A stretch of 64,000 nucleotides of DNA from Flavobacteriaceae bacterium (GCA_947451525.1 CANFZM010000002.1:62001-126000), one strand, 5' to 3'. Counted from the stretch's first letter, positions 17,137-26,434 are shown. Program-made: numbers and translations. The notes: generated from the sequence alone by a model not told the origin.

Positions 17137-18933
17137 TTAGTCGTGAAGTGTATTAATTTTTCTGTCGATATAGATCATTCCAATAACGAAACAAATAGCC
17201 GCTATAATAATTGGATACCATAAACCTTCTAAGTAAAACTCAGGATTTAATGGTTTTGGGCCTGTACCTTTTGCAGTTGTAACTAAATAAGTTGAAATTG
17301 CAGGTAACAATCCACCAAAAATACCATTTCCTACGTGATATGGTAACGACATTGAAGTATATCTAATTTTAACTGGGAACATTTCAACTAAGAAAGCAGC
17401 TATAGGGCCATAAACCATTGTTACAAAAATAACTTGAATAAAGATTAAGAAAATTAAAGACCATCTTACATCATCTGTAATATTTTTAACCACAGCTACG
17501 TTTGGCTTAACGCTAATTCCATCAATGTGGGATTTGTCTTTAGCCTCACCACTGGTGAAAGTTTTCAATGCCAAAGCAGCAAGAGTATCTACTTTTACAG
17601 CAGTTTCACCTTCTTTAATATCGTTTTTAACTTTCACTACATTGTGAACTACTACTCCTGCTTTATCTTTAGAGTCATATTTAATCCAAGTTTCATTTTT
17701 ACCTGATTCTTTTGCATCATATGCCAATTCTTTAGCTAAATACAAAGTATCTGTTTTAGTATAATGGAATTTAGCTCCGTTAGAATACAACGAATCTGTT
17801 TTGAAATCAATAAAGATTTTTGTGTTTTTAACTGTTGGATCTTTTTTATCTTTTTCTGTTTTTACAGTTGCTACATAAGAACCTATTGCTTTACAACTAT
17901 CTTTTACAATGGTGATGTTGTTTTTAGCCATTTCTTTAGAATCGGTTAAATGGTACATCTGACGGTAAATTGGACGGTATAAAAATATTGCCAATAACAT
18001 ACCAGTCATCATGATGGTTTTTCTACCAATTTTATCACTCAACCAACCAAACAACACGAAGAATGGAGTACCAAATAATAATGCAATTCCTAATAGAGTA
18101 TCTACTTGAGAAGAATCAATACTTTGAACTGTTTTCATGAAACTCATCGCATAAAATTGTCCAGTATACCAAACAACCCCTTGTCCCATTGTAGCACCAA
18201 ATAAAGCAAGTAAGACAAATTTCAAATTCAATTTGTGACCAAAACTTTCTTTTAATGGGTTCACACTAGTTTTTCCTTCTGCTTTAGCTTTAGCAAAAAC
18301 TGGAGATTCATCCATATTTTTACGAATCAAATACGAAACGAATACCATGATAATAGATACCCAGAACGGAACTCTCCATCCCCATGCATCAAAATCTTCT
18401 TTAGATAATAATCCTTTAGTAATTAAGATTACCATTAAAGAAATGAATAAACCTACTGTTGCAGTAGTTTGAATCCAAGAAGTCCAATAACCTCTTTGTC
18501 CTCTAGGAGCATGTTCTGCCACATAAGTTGCGGCTCCTCCATACTCACCTCCTAGGGCCAAACCTTGAAGTAAACGAAGTAACAATACTAATAATGGTGC
18601 CATAAACCCAATGGTTTCATAACTCGGAATACAACCAATCATAAAAGTTGCACCTCCCATTAAAACCAAAGTAACCATGAAAGTGTATTTTCTTCCAATT
18701 AAATCTCCTAATCTTCCGAAGAATAATGCTCCAAACGGACGTACTACGAAACCTGCTGCAAATGTTGCAAGTGTTGATAAGAATGCTGCTGTTGGATTGT
18801 CTGATGGAAAGAATTTAGTAGATAATACTACTGCTAAACTTCCGAAGATGTAGAAATCGTACCATTCTATCATCGTACCTAAAGAGGAAGCCGAAATTAC
18901 TTTCCAAATCCCTTTTGTTGATTTATCACTCAT
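17137..18933 (-). CDS. MFS transporter, metabolite:H+ symporter type, with periplasmic insert
   Basis: This 598-residue protein is longer than usual for the MHS family (about 430-500). The MFS signature GRLGDLIGRK (about 73-82) and its repeat GWLSDKIGRK (about 296-305) are present, as is the LLQGLALGGEYGGAATYVAEHAP signature of ProP/KgtP/ShiA relatives. About 165 extra residues (roughly 325-490) lie between TM9 and TM10, in the predicted periplasmic loop. They are hydrophilic and lysine-rich, with repeated TDTLYLA/TDSLYSN-like strands. The gene lies between a porin and a small membrane protein in the acs/prpE block, so acetate, propionate or another small acid is the likely cargo. The cargo is inferred. 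Confidence 0.88.
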   Translation of the reverse strand: MSDKSTKGIWKVISASSLGTMIEWYDFYIFGSLAVVLSTKFFPSDNPTAAFLSTLATFAAGFVVRPFGALFFGRLGDLIGRKYTFMVTLVLMGGATFMIGCIPSYETIGFMAPLLVLLLRLLQGLALGGEYGGAATYVAEHAPRGQRGYWTSWIQTTATVGLFISLMVILITKGLLSKEDFDAWGWRVPFWVSIIMVFVSYLIRKNMDESPVFAKAKAEGKTSVNPLKESFGHKLNLKFVLLALFGATMGQGVVWYTGQFYAMSFMKTVQSIDSSQVDTLLGIALLFGTPFFVLFGWLSDKIGRKTIMMTGMLLAIFLYRPIYRQMYHLTDSKEMAKNNITIVKDSCKAIGSYVATVKTEKDKKDPTVKNTKIFIDFKTDSLYSNGAKFHYTKTDTLYLAKELAYDAKESGKNETWIKYDSKDKAGVVVHNVVKVKNDIKEGETAVKVDTLAALALKTFTSGEAKDKSHIDGISVKPNVAVVKNITDDVRWSLIFLIFIQVIFVTMVYGPIAAFLVEMFPVKIRYTSMSLPYHVGNGIFGGLLPAISTYLVTTAKGTGPKPLNPEFYLEGLWYPIIIAAICFVIGMIYIDRKINTLHD

Positions 18934-18963
18934 ATTTATAAAATTTATTTAGTTGGTTAATTA

Positions 18964-20223
18964 TTAGAAAGAATAAGCACAAGAAATCATTGCTCTAAAG
19001 TTTCCTACTTTTGTTTGGTTATCTCCAGCTTTTCCATAAAGGTCAGCGTCTCCCCATGTTGCAGAAGTATATTCAACCTCTGGAGTTACTCTAAATTTGT
19101 TTTGTTTGAAATCTACTCTTGCAGATGCTCTCCATACATTATCCACAACTCTACCTCCACTAATACCTCTCATGTAAATACTAGATAAGGCGGTTGCAGC
19201 AGTACTTGCTCCGTTGTTTTTGGTAGAACCAATAAATAATCCAGGAGCAATTTTTTTACCATTGCTAGCAATGTCAATCCAAAATGCAGTAGTTTTAGTT
19301 GGATCGTAAGATTGAATACCGTTAGTTGTAGTTCCAGTATATCCTCCTAGCATAACCAAGTTATTAAGATTTCCACCTGAAATTCCGTAAACTTTTACTA
19401 AAAATTTATCATTTGAAAATTTAGCATATCCAAATAAAGAAGAACTATTTACTTTTTCAGTTGATACTAATTTTGGAGTTAAGCCATTATCAGTAAGTGG
19501 TTGCAATGATTTGTATTCCGCTCCTAAACCAGCAATCCAGTTTTTGTTTTTGTATTGAAACACAAGGTTTAAAGAAGGAGCTGATGAATTGATTGAAGCA
19601 GCATTTTGCGACCCTGGACCAGGAGCAACAAATTCTCTTTCTTTATAAGCAGTAAGTGCACCAGAAAATTCTTTAGTGAAATTTTGTTTTACTTTTACTT
19701 GAGTTGCCCATCCAAAAGGATTGAACATAATACCTGTGTTGAAATTTGCTACACCAGGAAAAACCTCTGGAATAAAAGTTGGGTACCAAGTTTGACCCAT
19801 AGTTAAAGATGTTTTAGACCAATCCATATTTACAAAGGCATGTCTTAAACGGAAAGTTCCAATAGTAGCTTCGGTGTTACCATAAAAGTCACCTTCTAAT
19901 GTACCACTCATTTTAGCACCCCATACATCTGGACCTTTAACTTTAGCACCTAATCTAGAAGTAATTGCAAGAAAATTTGATTGTCCTACAGCGTTAACAT
20001 CATTTCCGTTGCTATCTTTAACAACATCCAAAGGATACAAATTCAATTGATCTTCCCTTACAGTAGCCGATTTTCTTGAATCATAAATATAATCGGTTCT
20101 AATAAAACCATACATACTTACATCCCATTCTTTAGCAGCCGGAGTAGCAGTTGCTGGTGTAGTCGTTTGTGCATTTCCTGCAAAAGAAAAAGCCACAAAA
20201 GATAACATAATAATTTTTTTCAT
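18964..20223 (-). CDS. Outer-membrane porin-like beta-barrel (DcaP-like)
   Basis: This 419-residue protein has a signal peptide (ending GNAQ), a short Thr/Ala/Pro-rich linker, then SMYGFIRTDYIYDSRKS and LTMGQTWYPTF, features of DcaP-like porins. It ends in an aromatic residue (CAYSF), as outer-membrane barrels do. It starts 31 bp upstream of the MHS transporter on the same strand, so the pair could provide outer- and inner-membrane passage for the same acid substrate. The barrel call is firm; the porin family and substrate are inferred. Confidence 0.8.
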   Translation of the reverse strand: MKKIIMLSFVAFSFAGNAQTTTPATATPAAKEWDVSMYGFIRTDYIYDSRKSATVREDQLNLYPLDVVKDSNGNDVNAVGQSNFLAITSRLGAKVKGPDVWGAKMSGTLEGDFYGNTEATIGTFRLRHAFVNMDWSKTSLTMGQTWYPTFIPEVFPGVANFNTGIMFNPFGWATQVKVKQNFTKEFSGALTAYKEREFVAPGPGSQNAASINSSAPSLNLVFQYKNKNWIAGLGAEYKSLQPLTDNGLTPKLVSTEKVNSSSLFGYAKFSNDKFLVKVYGISGGNLNNLVMLGGYTGTTTNGIQSYDPTKTTAFWIDIASNGKKIAPGLFIGSTKNNGASTAATALSSIYMRGISGGRVVDNVWRASARVDFKQNKFRVTPEVEYTSATWGDADLYGKAGDNQTKVGNFRAMISCAYSF

Positions 20224-20324
20224 AATTGTTGATTTTTTGGTTAGTAATACATTTTTGCAGGACTAAATTCTAATATTTTGTTAATGAAAAAAATTATGAT
20301 ATATAATATTGTAAATCGCTATAG

Positions 20325-20744
20325 TTAATCTTTAAAACGCTCCCATTTTATTAACATAAACTTATCTCCAAGTTCTGTAATTATCATTCCTGCACCTTTC
20401 AATTGGTCTTTATTTTTTAGAAATTCAACCAATTCTAAGTGATTATATATCTTATAAGTAGGATGATAATCGGTATGACTTGGTTTTGTCACTTTAAACT
20501 CTCTAACCCAGTTGCTAACCGTAACATGAGATACGCCTATAATACGCTCAATCTCTCTATAACTCAAGCCTTCAAGGTATAATTGCAATGCTTTAGTTAC
20601 ATAGTAACTATCAATCTTTTTGCCTAGCTTATTTACGGTAAAGTAATAATTGCACTTTTTGCACAAATAGCGCTGTCTATCCTTGATTACACCACTTTTT
20701 ACAATAGTATCATTTTGGCATTTTGGGCATGCTAATATCTCCAT
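20325..20744 (-). CDS. IS1 InsA-like zinc-ribbon/HTH protein, likely domesticated regulator
   Basis: This is a 139-residue protein. Residues 1-45 form a zinc ribbon with two CxxC pairs (CPKCQ and CKKCN), and residues 50-90 a helix-turn-helix (GLSYREIERIIGVSHVTVSNW). Both match the N-terminal part of IS1-family InsA transposase proteins. The tail (about 95-139, ending MLIKWERFKD) is not a transposase catalytic region. There is no InsB, no terminal inverted repeat pair and no target duplication nearby. It sits 101 bp upstream of the porin on the same strand. I read it as a DNA-binding regulator derived from a transposase; control of the porin/transporter block is an inference. Confidence 0.75.
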   Translation of the reverse strand: MEILACPKCQNDTIVKSGVIKDRQRYLCKKCNYYFTVNKLGKKIDSYYVTKALQLYLEGLSYREIERIIGVSHVTVSNWVREFKVTKPSHTDYHPTYKIYNHLELVEFLKNKDQLKGAGMIITELGDKFMLIKWERFKD

Positions 20745-21126
20745 ATATATAAATTTTGCATAAATATACTAATTTAGCAAATACATAAAAACATTTTACG
20801 CATTTTTTTTTACTTAAAATTACACAGTCACTAAAAATAAGGAGTATTTATTATGTAAATCCTATTTTATATGGAAATTTAAAAATTTGAGAATTATATT
20901 CCAAAAATAATTAATTCCCACTGCAACTTCCAATATACTAAAGGGATTCGTTTAAAAAAATCAGTATTATTGAAAAAATAACCAACAAACTTTAAACTAA
21001 TTTTAGTTCTATTCGCAATATATTTTCAATATAAATAAATTATCTGTTTTTTTATTGGTATTAATTTGGCAATCGATAAAAAAAATTCCAAAAAATACCT
21101 TTAATTTGTACAAACACAATTTAAGC
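20745..21126. promoter_or_regulatory. 382-bp divergent intergenic region with inverted repeat
   Basis: This gap separates the InsA-like gene (minus) from the aromatic catabolic run (plus). Near the InsA-like start is the inverted repeat TTTGCATAAAT (20755-20765) / ATTTAGCAAA (20772-20781), complementary apart from one missing base, with a 6-nt loop; it may be an autoregulatory site. On the plus side, TAATTTG at 21102-21108 is a weak match to the -7 box, 19 nt before the first catabolic ATG. I see no gene in the region; it is very A+T rich. Confidence 0.5.
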
Positions 21127-21732
21127 ATGGAATTCAATCCTGATACCTTACCGTCTAGGGCAATTTATAAATTATTAACTGGCTCCATCATTCCAAGACC
21201 AATAGCATGGATATCTTCTATTGACGAGGTTGGCACTAATAATCTTGCACCTTTTTCCTATTTTAATATGGTTGGCGACGATCCACCACATGTAATGTTT
21301 TCTACTCGAAGAGACAATAATTCCAATAAAGACACCTTGAATAATGTATTGGCTACAAAGCAATTTGTGGTTAATATGGTTTCGGAAACCCTAGCCGAAC
21401 AAATGAACAGTACTGCCCAAGCAGTTGCTCCAGAAATAGATGAATTTCAAATGGTCGGGGTTACTCCTATTCCATCTTCTGTAGTAAAGCCAATGCGAGT
21501 AAAAGAAAGCCTTGTACAGTTTGAATGTGAAATGGTGCATCATTATTTCCTTGAAAACCATAAACAAGGCGGAGCATGTGTTGTTATAGGTCGCGTGGTT
21601 CGTATGCATTTTGACGAAAGTGTTTTGCTTGAAGATTATAAAATCAACATGGAAACCTATAAACCAATTGCACGATTAGCAGGCTCTAATTATAGCAAAA
21701 TTGGAGAGATTTTCTCCATAAAAAGAGAATAG
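21127..21732 (+). CDS. Flavin reductase-like FMN-binding protein
   Basis: This 201-residue protein has the flavin-reductase-like split-barrel signature: YKLLTGSIIPRPIAWISS near the N-terminus, LAPFSYFNMVGDDPP, and KDTLNNVLATKQFVVNMV. I chose the ATG at 21127; an in-frame TTG at 21055 would add 24 residues unlike the family. These proteins bind FMN and reduce it with NAD(P)H or act on flavin-related substrates. It is the first gene of the catabolic run, 52 bp before the monooxygenase/reductase fusion. It may support flavin supply, though the fused monooxygenase is of a type that normally needs no partner. Confidence 0.82.
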   Translation: MEFNPDTLPSRAIYKLLTGSIIPRPIAWISSIDEVGTNNLAPFSYFNMVGDDPPHVMFSTRRDNNSNKDTLNNVLATKQFVVNMVSETLAEQMNSTAQAVAPEIDEFQMVGVTPIPSSVVKPMRVKESLVQFECEMVHHYFLENHKQGGACVVIGRVVRMHFDESVLLEDYKINMETYKPIARLAGSNYSKIGEIFSIKRE

Positions 21733-21784
21733 AAAATAATTTTAAATTATCAATTATCCATTGTTAATTATCAATTAAAAAAAT

Positions 21785-24085
21785 ATGAAAATAGCAGTTA
21801 TAGGTGGTGGTCCTGGAGGATTATATTTTTCGATACTAACCAAAAAAGCAATGCCCGATTGCCAAATAGACATTTACGAACGCAACAAACCCGACGATAG
21901 TTTTGGTTTTGGAGTTGTTTTTTCAGATGAAACTTTAGGTGAATTCTTGAAACGCGACATGCAATCGTATGAATTAATCCGTAGCAAATTTGCCTATTGG
22001 GATGATATTATCATTGCTAGAGATGGTCAGAAAGTCAATATTGCCGGAAACGGATTTTGCGGCTGTTCCCGAAAAACTTTACTGCAATTACTGCAACAAC
22101 GTTGTCTGGAAGAAGGCGTAAATTTGCATTTCGAACAAAATGTAGACGACTTATCGCAATATAAAGATGCCGATATTATTTTGGCTTCCGATGGGATTGC
22201 GAGTGGTGTTAGAACCAAATTCGAAAAAGAATTCGGAACTAAAATTGTATTAAAGAAAAACCGCTTTGTATGGTTGGGATCTACCAAACCTTTGGATGCT
22301 TTTACCTATTTCTTCCGAACCACGCCTCACGGAACCATAGTTGCCCATTCGTATCAATACCAAGAAGGAATGAGCACTTGGATTTTTGAATGTAGCGATG
22401 AAACTTGGCAAAAACATGGTTTTGAAATCACCAACGAAACCGATACGATAACTAAAATTGCTGAAATCTTCAAGGAAGAACTTGATGGACATCCTTTAAT
22501 TTCCAATAGATCCCATTGGCGTCAGTTTCCTCATGTTACTAATGAAAATTGGTATCATGATAATATCGTTTTACTAGGCGATGCCAAAGCCACAGCCCAC
22601 TACTCTATTGGCTCAGGAACTAAATTAGCAATGGATTGTGCTATTGGTTTATCGGATGCTGTAATCGCGAATCCAAATGATGTACAAGCCGCATTCCAAC
22701 AATACGATAAAACCCGAAGAAATACGGTAGAAATGATTCAGTATTCTGCATTAGTATCGTTAGATTGGTTTGAAAATATGGATCGAAACAACCAACATCC
22801 TTTTTACCTATTTGCTTTCGGATGCATGACCCGTTCTAAAAAAGTAACTTTTGAAAATTTAAGATTACGAGATAAAACCTTTACCGATAAAGTTTTACAA
22901 GAATTCAACAACCTTCAACCTACAACCCAAAACCTACAACCTATTCCCGCTGCATTTTCAAAATTCAAATTACGAGATTTAGAATTGCACAACCGAATTG
23001 TAATGGCTCCTATGGGACAATATTCGGCTGAGGATGGTATCGTGAACGATTGGCATTTTCAACATTATACCTCAAGAGCTATTGGAGGATTAGGATTGAT
23101 TTTAACTGAATTAACCGCAATATCCGAAACCGCACGTATCACTTTAGGTTGTGCTGGAATATATAATGAAAATCAAATAGTTGCATGGAAAAAAATCAAT
23201 TATTTTATACATACAAACACACAAACTAAAATCGGAATTCAACTAGGACATTCTGGACGAAAAGGCGCTACCAAAAAACCTTGGGAAGGCAATGAACCAC
23301 TAGAAAATAGTTGGGAATTACTTTCGGCTTCAGCAATTGCCTTTAATGATAAATTTGCCACTCCGAAGGAAATGACTTTATCCGATATGGATTTAATCAC
23401 TTCCCAATTTGTTCAAGCGACTAAAAATGCAAACGAAGCAGGTTTTGACATGATTGAATTGCAAGCCCATCACGGATTCTTATTGGCTTCCTTCCTGTCT
23501 CCTCTTACCAATGTCAGAACCGACGAATTTGGCGGAAGCATCGAAAATAGATTGAAATTCCCATTAAGAGTTTTTAACGAAATGCGAAAAGTATTTCCGA
23601 AAGAAAAACCAATGTCGGTTCGGATTTCTGCAACCGATTGGGCAGAAAACGGAATTTCAGAAGAAGACGTAATTACTATTGCAACCGAATTTAAAAAGGC
23701 TGGTGCCGATATTATAAACGTTTCTACAGGAAATACCGTTGCTGGTCAAAAACCACAAACGGGCAGAATGTGGCAAACGCCTTTTGCAGATGCTGTTCGA
23801 AATACCATTCCTATTCCAACCATTACAGCAGGTTACATTCAAGATATTGATCAAATTAATACCATAATCCTTAACGGAAGAGCCGATTTAGTTGCACTTG
23901 GAAGACCATTATTATTGGATGCTAATTTTGTTCGCAATGCACAAGCCTACGAACAATTGGAAGCCAATGATATTCCAAATCAATACAAAGCAGGAATATC
24001 TCATTTATATCCTTTAAAAGCAACGGAAAGAAAGCAAGCAGAGGGAATGAAAAAAGCGTTGAAGCCTAAGAGTAATAAGTTATAA
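21785..24085 (+). CDS. Fused FAD monooxygenase/Old Yellow Enzyme, 2-aminobenzoyl-CoA monooxygenase/reductase-like
   Basis: This is a 766-residue two-domain protein. Residues 1-370 are an FAD aromatic hydroxylase of the salicylyl-CoA/aminobenzoyl-CoA type: GGGPGG at 7-12 and the FAD ribityl motif LLGDAKATAHYSIGSG at 263-278. Residues 390-750 are an Old Yellow Enzyme domain: NRIVMAPMGQYSAEDG, QAHHGFLLASFLSP and TDEFGGSIENR. This is the architecture of 2-aminobenzoyl-CoA monooxygenase/reductase of Azoarcus, which 5-hydroxylates the CoA ester and can then hydrogenate the ring. The linker (about 375-390) is encoded by short repeats (AACCTACAACC-like). With a gentisate-type dioxygenase downstream, the aromatic 5-hydroxylated ester is the likely outcome here. 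Salicylyl-CoA is the alternative substrate. Confidence 0.88.
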   Translation: MKIAVIGGGPGGLYFSILTKKAMPDCQIDIYERNKPDDSFGFGVVFSDETLGEFLKRDMQSYELIRSKFAYWDDIIIARDGQKVNIAGNGFCGCSRKTLLQLLQQRCLEEGVNLHFEQNVDDLSQYKDADIILASDGIASGVRTKFEKEFGTKIVLKKNRFVWLGSTKPLDAFTYFFRTTPHGTIVAHSYQYQEGMSTWIFECSDETWQKHGFEITNETDTITKIAEIFKEELDGHPLISNRSHWRQFPHVTNENWYHDNIVLLGDAKATAHYSIGSGTKLAMDCAIGLSDAVIANPNDVQAAFQQYDKTRRNTVEMIQYSALVSLDWFENMDRNNQHPFYLFAFGCMTRSKKVTFENLRLRDKTFTDKVLQEFNNLQPTTQNLQPIPAAFSKFKLRDLELHNRIVMAPMGQYSAEDGIVNDWHFQHYTSRAIGGLGLILTELTAISETARITLGCAGIYNENQIVAWKKINYFIHTNTQTKIGIQLGHSGRKGATKKPWEGNEPLENSWELLSASAIAFNDKFATPKEMTLSDMDLITSQFVQATKNANEAGFDMIELQAHHGFLLASFLSPLTNVRTDEFGGSIENRLKFPLRVFNEMRKVFPKEKPMSVRISATDWAENGISEEDVITIATEFKKAGADIINVSTGNTVAGQKPQTGRMWQTPFADAVRNTIPIPTITAGYIQDIDQINTIILNGRADLVALGRPLLLDANFVRNAQAYEQLEANDIPNQYKAGISHLYPLKATERKQAEGMKKALKPKSNKL

Positions 24086-24125
24086 AAAATGTATATTGTA
24101 TAATTGTATATTGTAAAAATAAAAC

Positions 24126-24163
24126 CCATCGAATTCGATGGAATTAAAACATTTAGTTTTAAA
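24126..24163 (+). other. Two adjacent hairpins after the monooxygenase fusion
   Basis: CCATCGAATTCGATGG (24126-24141) is a perfect 16-bp palindrome. It is followed at 24145-24163 by TTAAAAC / GTTTTAA around a 5-nt loop. A U-tract is lacking, so termination is uncertain. The pair could attenuate the transcript or mark the edge of the segment carrying the lipoprotein gene. Confidence 0.45.
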
Positions 24164-24279
24164 ACTCTCAATATTGATTGGTTATAATAATTTTAAAGGT
24201 GGCGAAATCGAGACTTTTAAAATTTCTAATGTTACTGAATTCCGTAACATTAAAAGAAAGCTTTTCAAAAAATTAAAAA

Positions 24280-24825
24280 ATGAAGAAATTATTATTTTTA
24301 TCGTTGATTTTTATATTTTTTTCTTGTAGAAAAGAAAATGAAGAAATTTCATTTGATAGCATTGAAATTTCATACATGAATGGATTTACAGCAAGTGGTG
24401 GAACAATATTAATTAAAAAAGATGGTTCAATATTAAAATATTATTATGGTTATCCTTTTGATATTGATTCGTCATTTTATATAATTGACAGTTTGAAAAG
24501 AAATGAATTAAATATAGTATCTAAACAGGTTTCAGATTTAATAAAAATGAAGTTTGAAACAATAAATGGAGAAGTTTGTCCAGATTGTACTTATAAATAT
24601 ATATTAATTAAAACAAAATCAAAAACTTTAATATCAAATAATAATGGTAAGTATGATAAACGATTAATTTCATTTTGTGATTCCATATATAGGAATAGAG
24701 ATGGATATGATTTAATTAAAAATAAAGAGTTATATAAAAAAAAGATGATTTATAAAAAGCTCTATTTTAAAACCTATATGGAATTAATACCAAAACCAAA
24801 ATTTAATGAAAAATTACGAAGATAA
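24280..24825 (+). CDS. Putative lipoprotein, A+T-rich, within the catabolic run
   Basis: This 181-residue protein has a lipoprotein signal peptide (LSLIFIFFSC with the lipidated Cys at residue 16). The rest is strand-rich, with one CPDC pair (about residues 98-101) and a strongly basic C-terminus. No family is recognised. It is markedly richer in A+T than its neighbours, and its last 20 bp overlap the start of the CoA ligase gene in another frame. It has no evident role in aromatic degradation and looks like a later arrival in the run. Confidence 0.7.
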   Translation: MKKLLFLSLIFIFFSCRKENEEISFDSIEISYMNGFTASGGTILIKKDGSILKYYYGYPFDIDSSFYIIDSLKRNELNIVSKQVSDLIKMKFETINGEVCPDCTYKYILIKTKSKTLISNNNGKYDKRLISFCDSIYRNRDGYDLIKNKELYKKKMIYKKLYFKTYMELIPKPKFNEKLRR

Positions 24826-26395
24826 TTTCTCCCAAAATAGTTTACCATCACAGGATTTAATGCCAGATTATTCTTTTTTGGATTTACCCCAATTTCAGCA
24901 TCCAGAAATGCTGAATTGTGTAGATAAGTTGTTGGATAATCACATTAAAGAAGGTCGCGGAACTAATATTTGCATTCGAACTTTTGAAGAAACTTGGACC
25001 TACCAAGATTTATTTGAAAAAGCCAATCAAATTGCTCATGTTCTTGTAGAAGATTTAGGTTTAAAATCGGGTAATCGTGTCTTAATTCGATCCGCAAACA
25101 ACCCAATGATGGTGGCGTGTTGGTATGCTATTTTAAAAGCGGGAGGAATTGTAGTGGCAACAATGCCGCTACTTCGTTCTAAAGAATTGACTACGATTAT
25201 TGATTGTGCCGAAATTTCCCATTGTCTATGCGATGCGTCTCTGGAGGAAGAAATACATTTGGTGAAATCCCCGTTTTTAAAACAAATCTGTTTGTTTGGC
25301 AATTCCCAATTGGAGGAGTTAATGCAATCCAAACCAAAAACCTTTACCAATTACCACAGTAAGGCCGATAGTTTGGCTTTGATTGGATTTACCTCTGGAA
25401 CTACTGGTTTACCAAAGATGACGTCGCATTACCATAAAGACATATTGAATATTTGCGAATGTTTTCCGCAATATTCCTTGCAACCAACACAAAATGATAT
25501 TTTCACAGGCAGCCCACCACTGGGGTTTACCTTTGGTTTAGGCGGATTGGTTTTGTTTCCGATGTATTTTGGCGCTTCTACTTTTTTGATTGAAAAACCA
25601 AGCCCTGATCATTTATTACAAGCCATTCAAGAATATAAAATTACGATTTGTTTTACAGCACCAACCGCTTGGCGAATTATCACTACCAAAGTAAAAGAGT
25701 ACGATATTTCTAGTTTACGCAAATGTGTCTCGGCCGGAGAAACCTTGCCATTAAAGGTTTGGCAAGATTGGTACGACGCAACAGGATTGAAAATCATTGA
25801 CGGAATTGGTTCTACCGAAATACTGCATATTTTTATTTCTTCAAATGAACAAAACATGAAACCTGGCGCAACAGGACTTGCGATAACTGGTTATGAAGCA
25901 AAAATAATCGACCAAGACGGAAACGAACTTCCAACAAATAAACCAGGAAGATTAGCCGTTAAAGGCATTACAGGTTGCAAATATTTGAATCGAGAAGACA
26001 AACAACTGGAATATGTTGAAAAAGGTTGGAACATCACGGGAGATATTTTCCGACAAGATGAAGAAGGCTATCTTTGGTTTGTTGCTCGTGGCGATGACAT
26101 GATAATTTCTTCTGGTTATAATATTGCAGCAATTGAAGTAGAAAGCGTACTTTTGACTCACGAAGATATTGTAGAATGTGCCGTTGTTGGTTTGCCCGAT
26201 GAAGAACGTGGAATGTTAGTTTGTGCGCATATTGTTTTAAAAGAAAAACATAAAGCAACAGATGCAATGAAGAATCGTATTCAGCATTGGTTCAAAGAAG
26301 TAGCGGCTCCATATAAATATCCAAGAGTGATTTATTTTACAGAGGAATTACCCAAAACAGAAACTGGAAAAATCCAAAGATTTAAGTTGAAATAG
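24806..26395 (+). CDS. Aryl-CoA ligase, 2-aminobenzoate-CoA ligase-like
   Basis: This 529-residue AMP-forming ligase has the P-loop GFTSGTTGLPK (194-204), the adenylate motif IDGIGSTEILHIF and the C-terminal catalytic Lys522 in ETGK. RSANNPMMVACWYAILKAGG and TMPLLRSKEL resemble the benzoate/2-aminobenzoate-CoA ligase group that accompanies aminobenzoyl-CoA monooxygenase genes. It would activate anthranilate (or salicylate) to its CoA thioester, the first step of the pathway. The start at 24806 overlaps the lipoprotein gene; a later in-frame ATG (codon 19) cannot be excluded. Aryl specificity is likely; the exact acid is inferred from the cluster. Confidence 0.85.
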   Translation: MKNYEDNFSQNSLPSQDLMPDYSFLDLPQFQHPEMLNCVDKLLDNHIKEGRGTNICIRTFEETWTYQDLFEKANQIAHVLVEDLGLKSGNRVLIRSANNPMMVACWYAILKAGGIVVATMPLLRSKELTTIIDCAEISHCLCDASLEEEIHLVKSPFLKQICLFGNSQLEELMQSKPKTFTNYHSKADSLALIGFTSGTTGLPKMTSHYHKDILNICECFPQYSLQPTQNDIFTGSPPLGFTFGLGGLVLFPMYFGASTFLIEKPSPDHLLQAIQEYKITICFTAPTAWRIITTKVKEYDISSLRKCVSAGETLPLKVWQDWYDATGLKIIDGIGSTEILHIFISSNEQNMKPGATGLAITGYEAKIIDQDGNELPTNKPGRLAVKGITGCKYLNREDKQLEYVEKGWNITGDIFRQDEEGYLWFVARGDDMIISSGYNIAAIEVESVLLTHEDIVECAVVGLPDEERGMLVCAHIVLKEKHKATDAMKNRIQHWFKEVAAPYKYPRVIYFTEELPKTETGKIQRFKLK

Positions 26396-26434
26396 TATCA
26401 AGATTAATAGTATTAAGTATCAAGACTTCAAAAA

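Noticed and set aside
20325..20744. Active IS1-family insertion sequence
   Set aside because: There is no InsB catalytic part, no paired terminal inverted repeats and no target duplication; the C-terminal tail differs from InsA.
21785..24085. Simple salicylyl-CoA 5-hydroxylase of a gentisate pathway
   Set aside because: It is kept as an alternative, but the fused Old Yellow Enzyme domain, the aminobenzoate-type ligase and the nitrilase fit an amino-substituted substrate better.
24138..24329. 63-codon open frame before the lipoprotein gene
   Set aside because: It overlaps the signal-peptide end of the lipoprotein gene in another frame, begins inside a palindrome and has no domain-like features.
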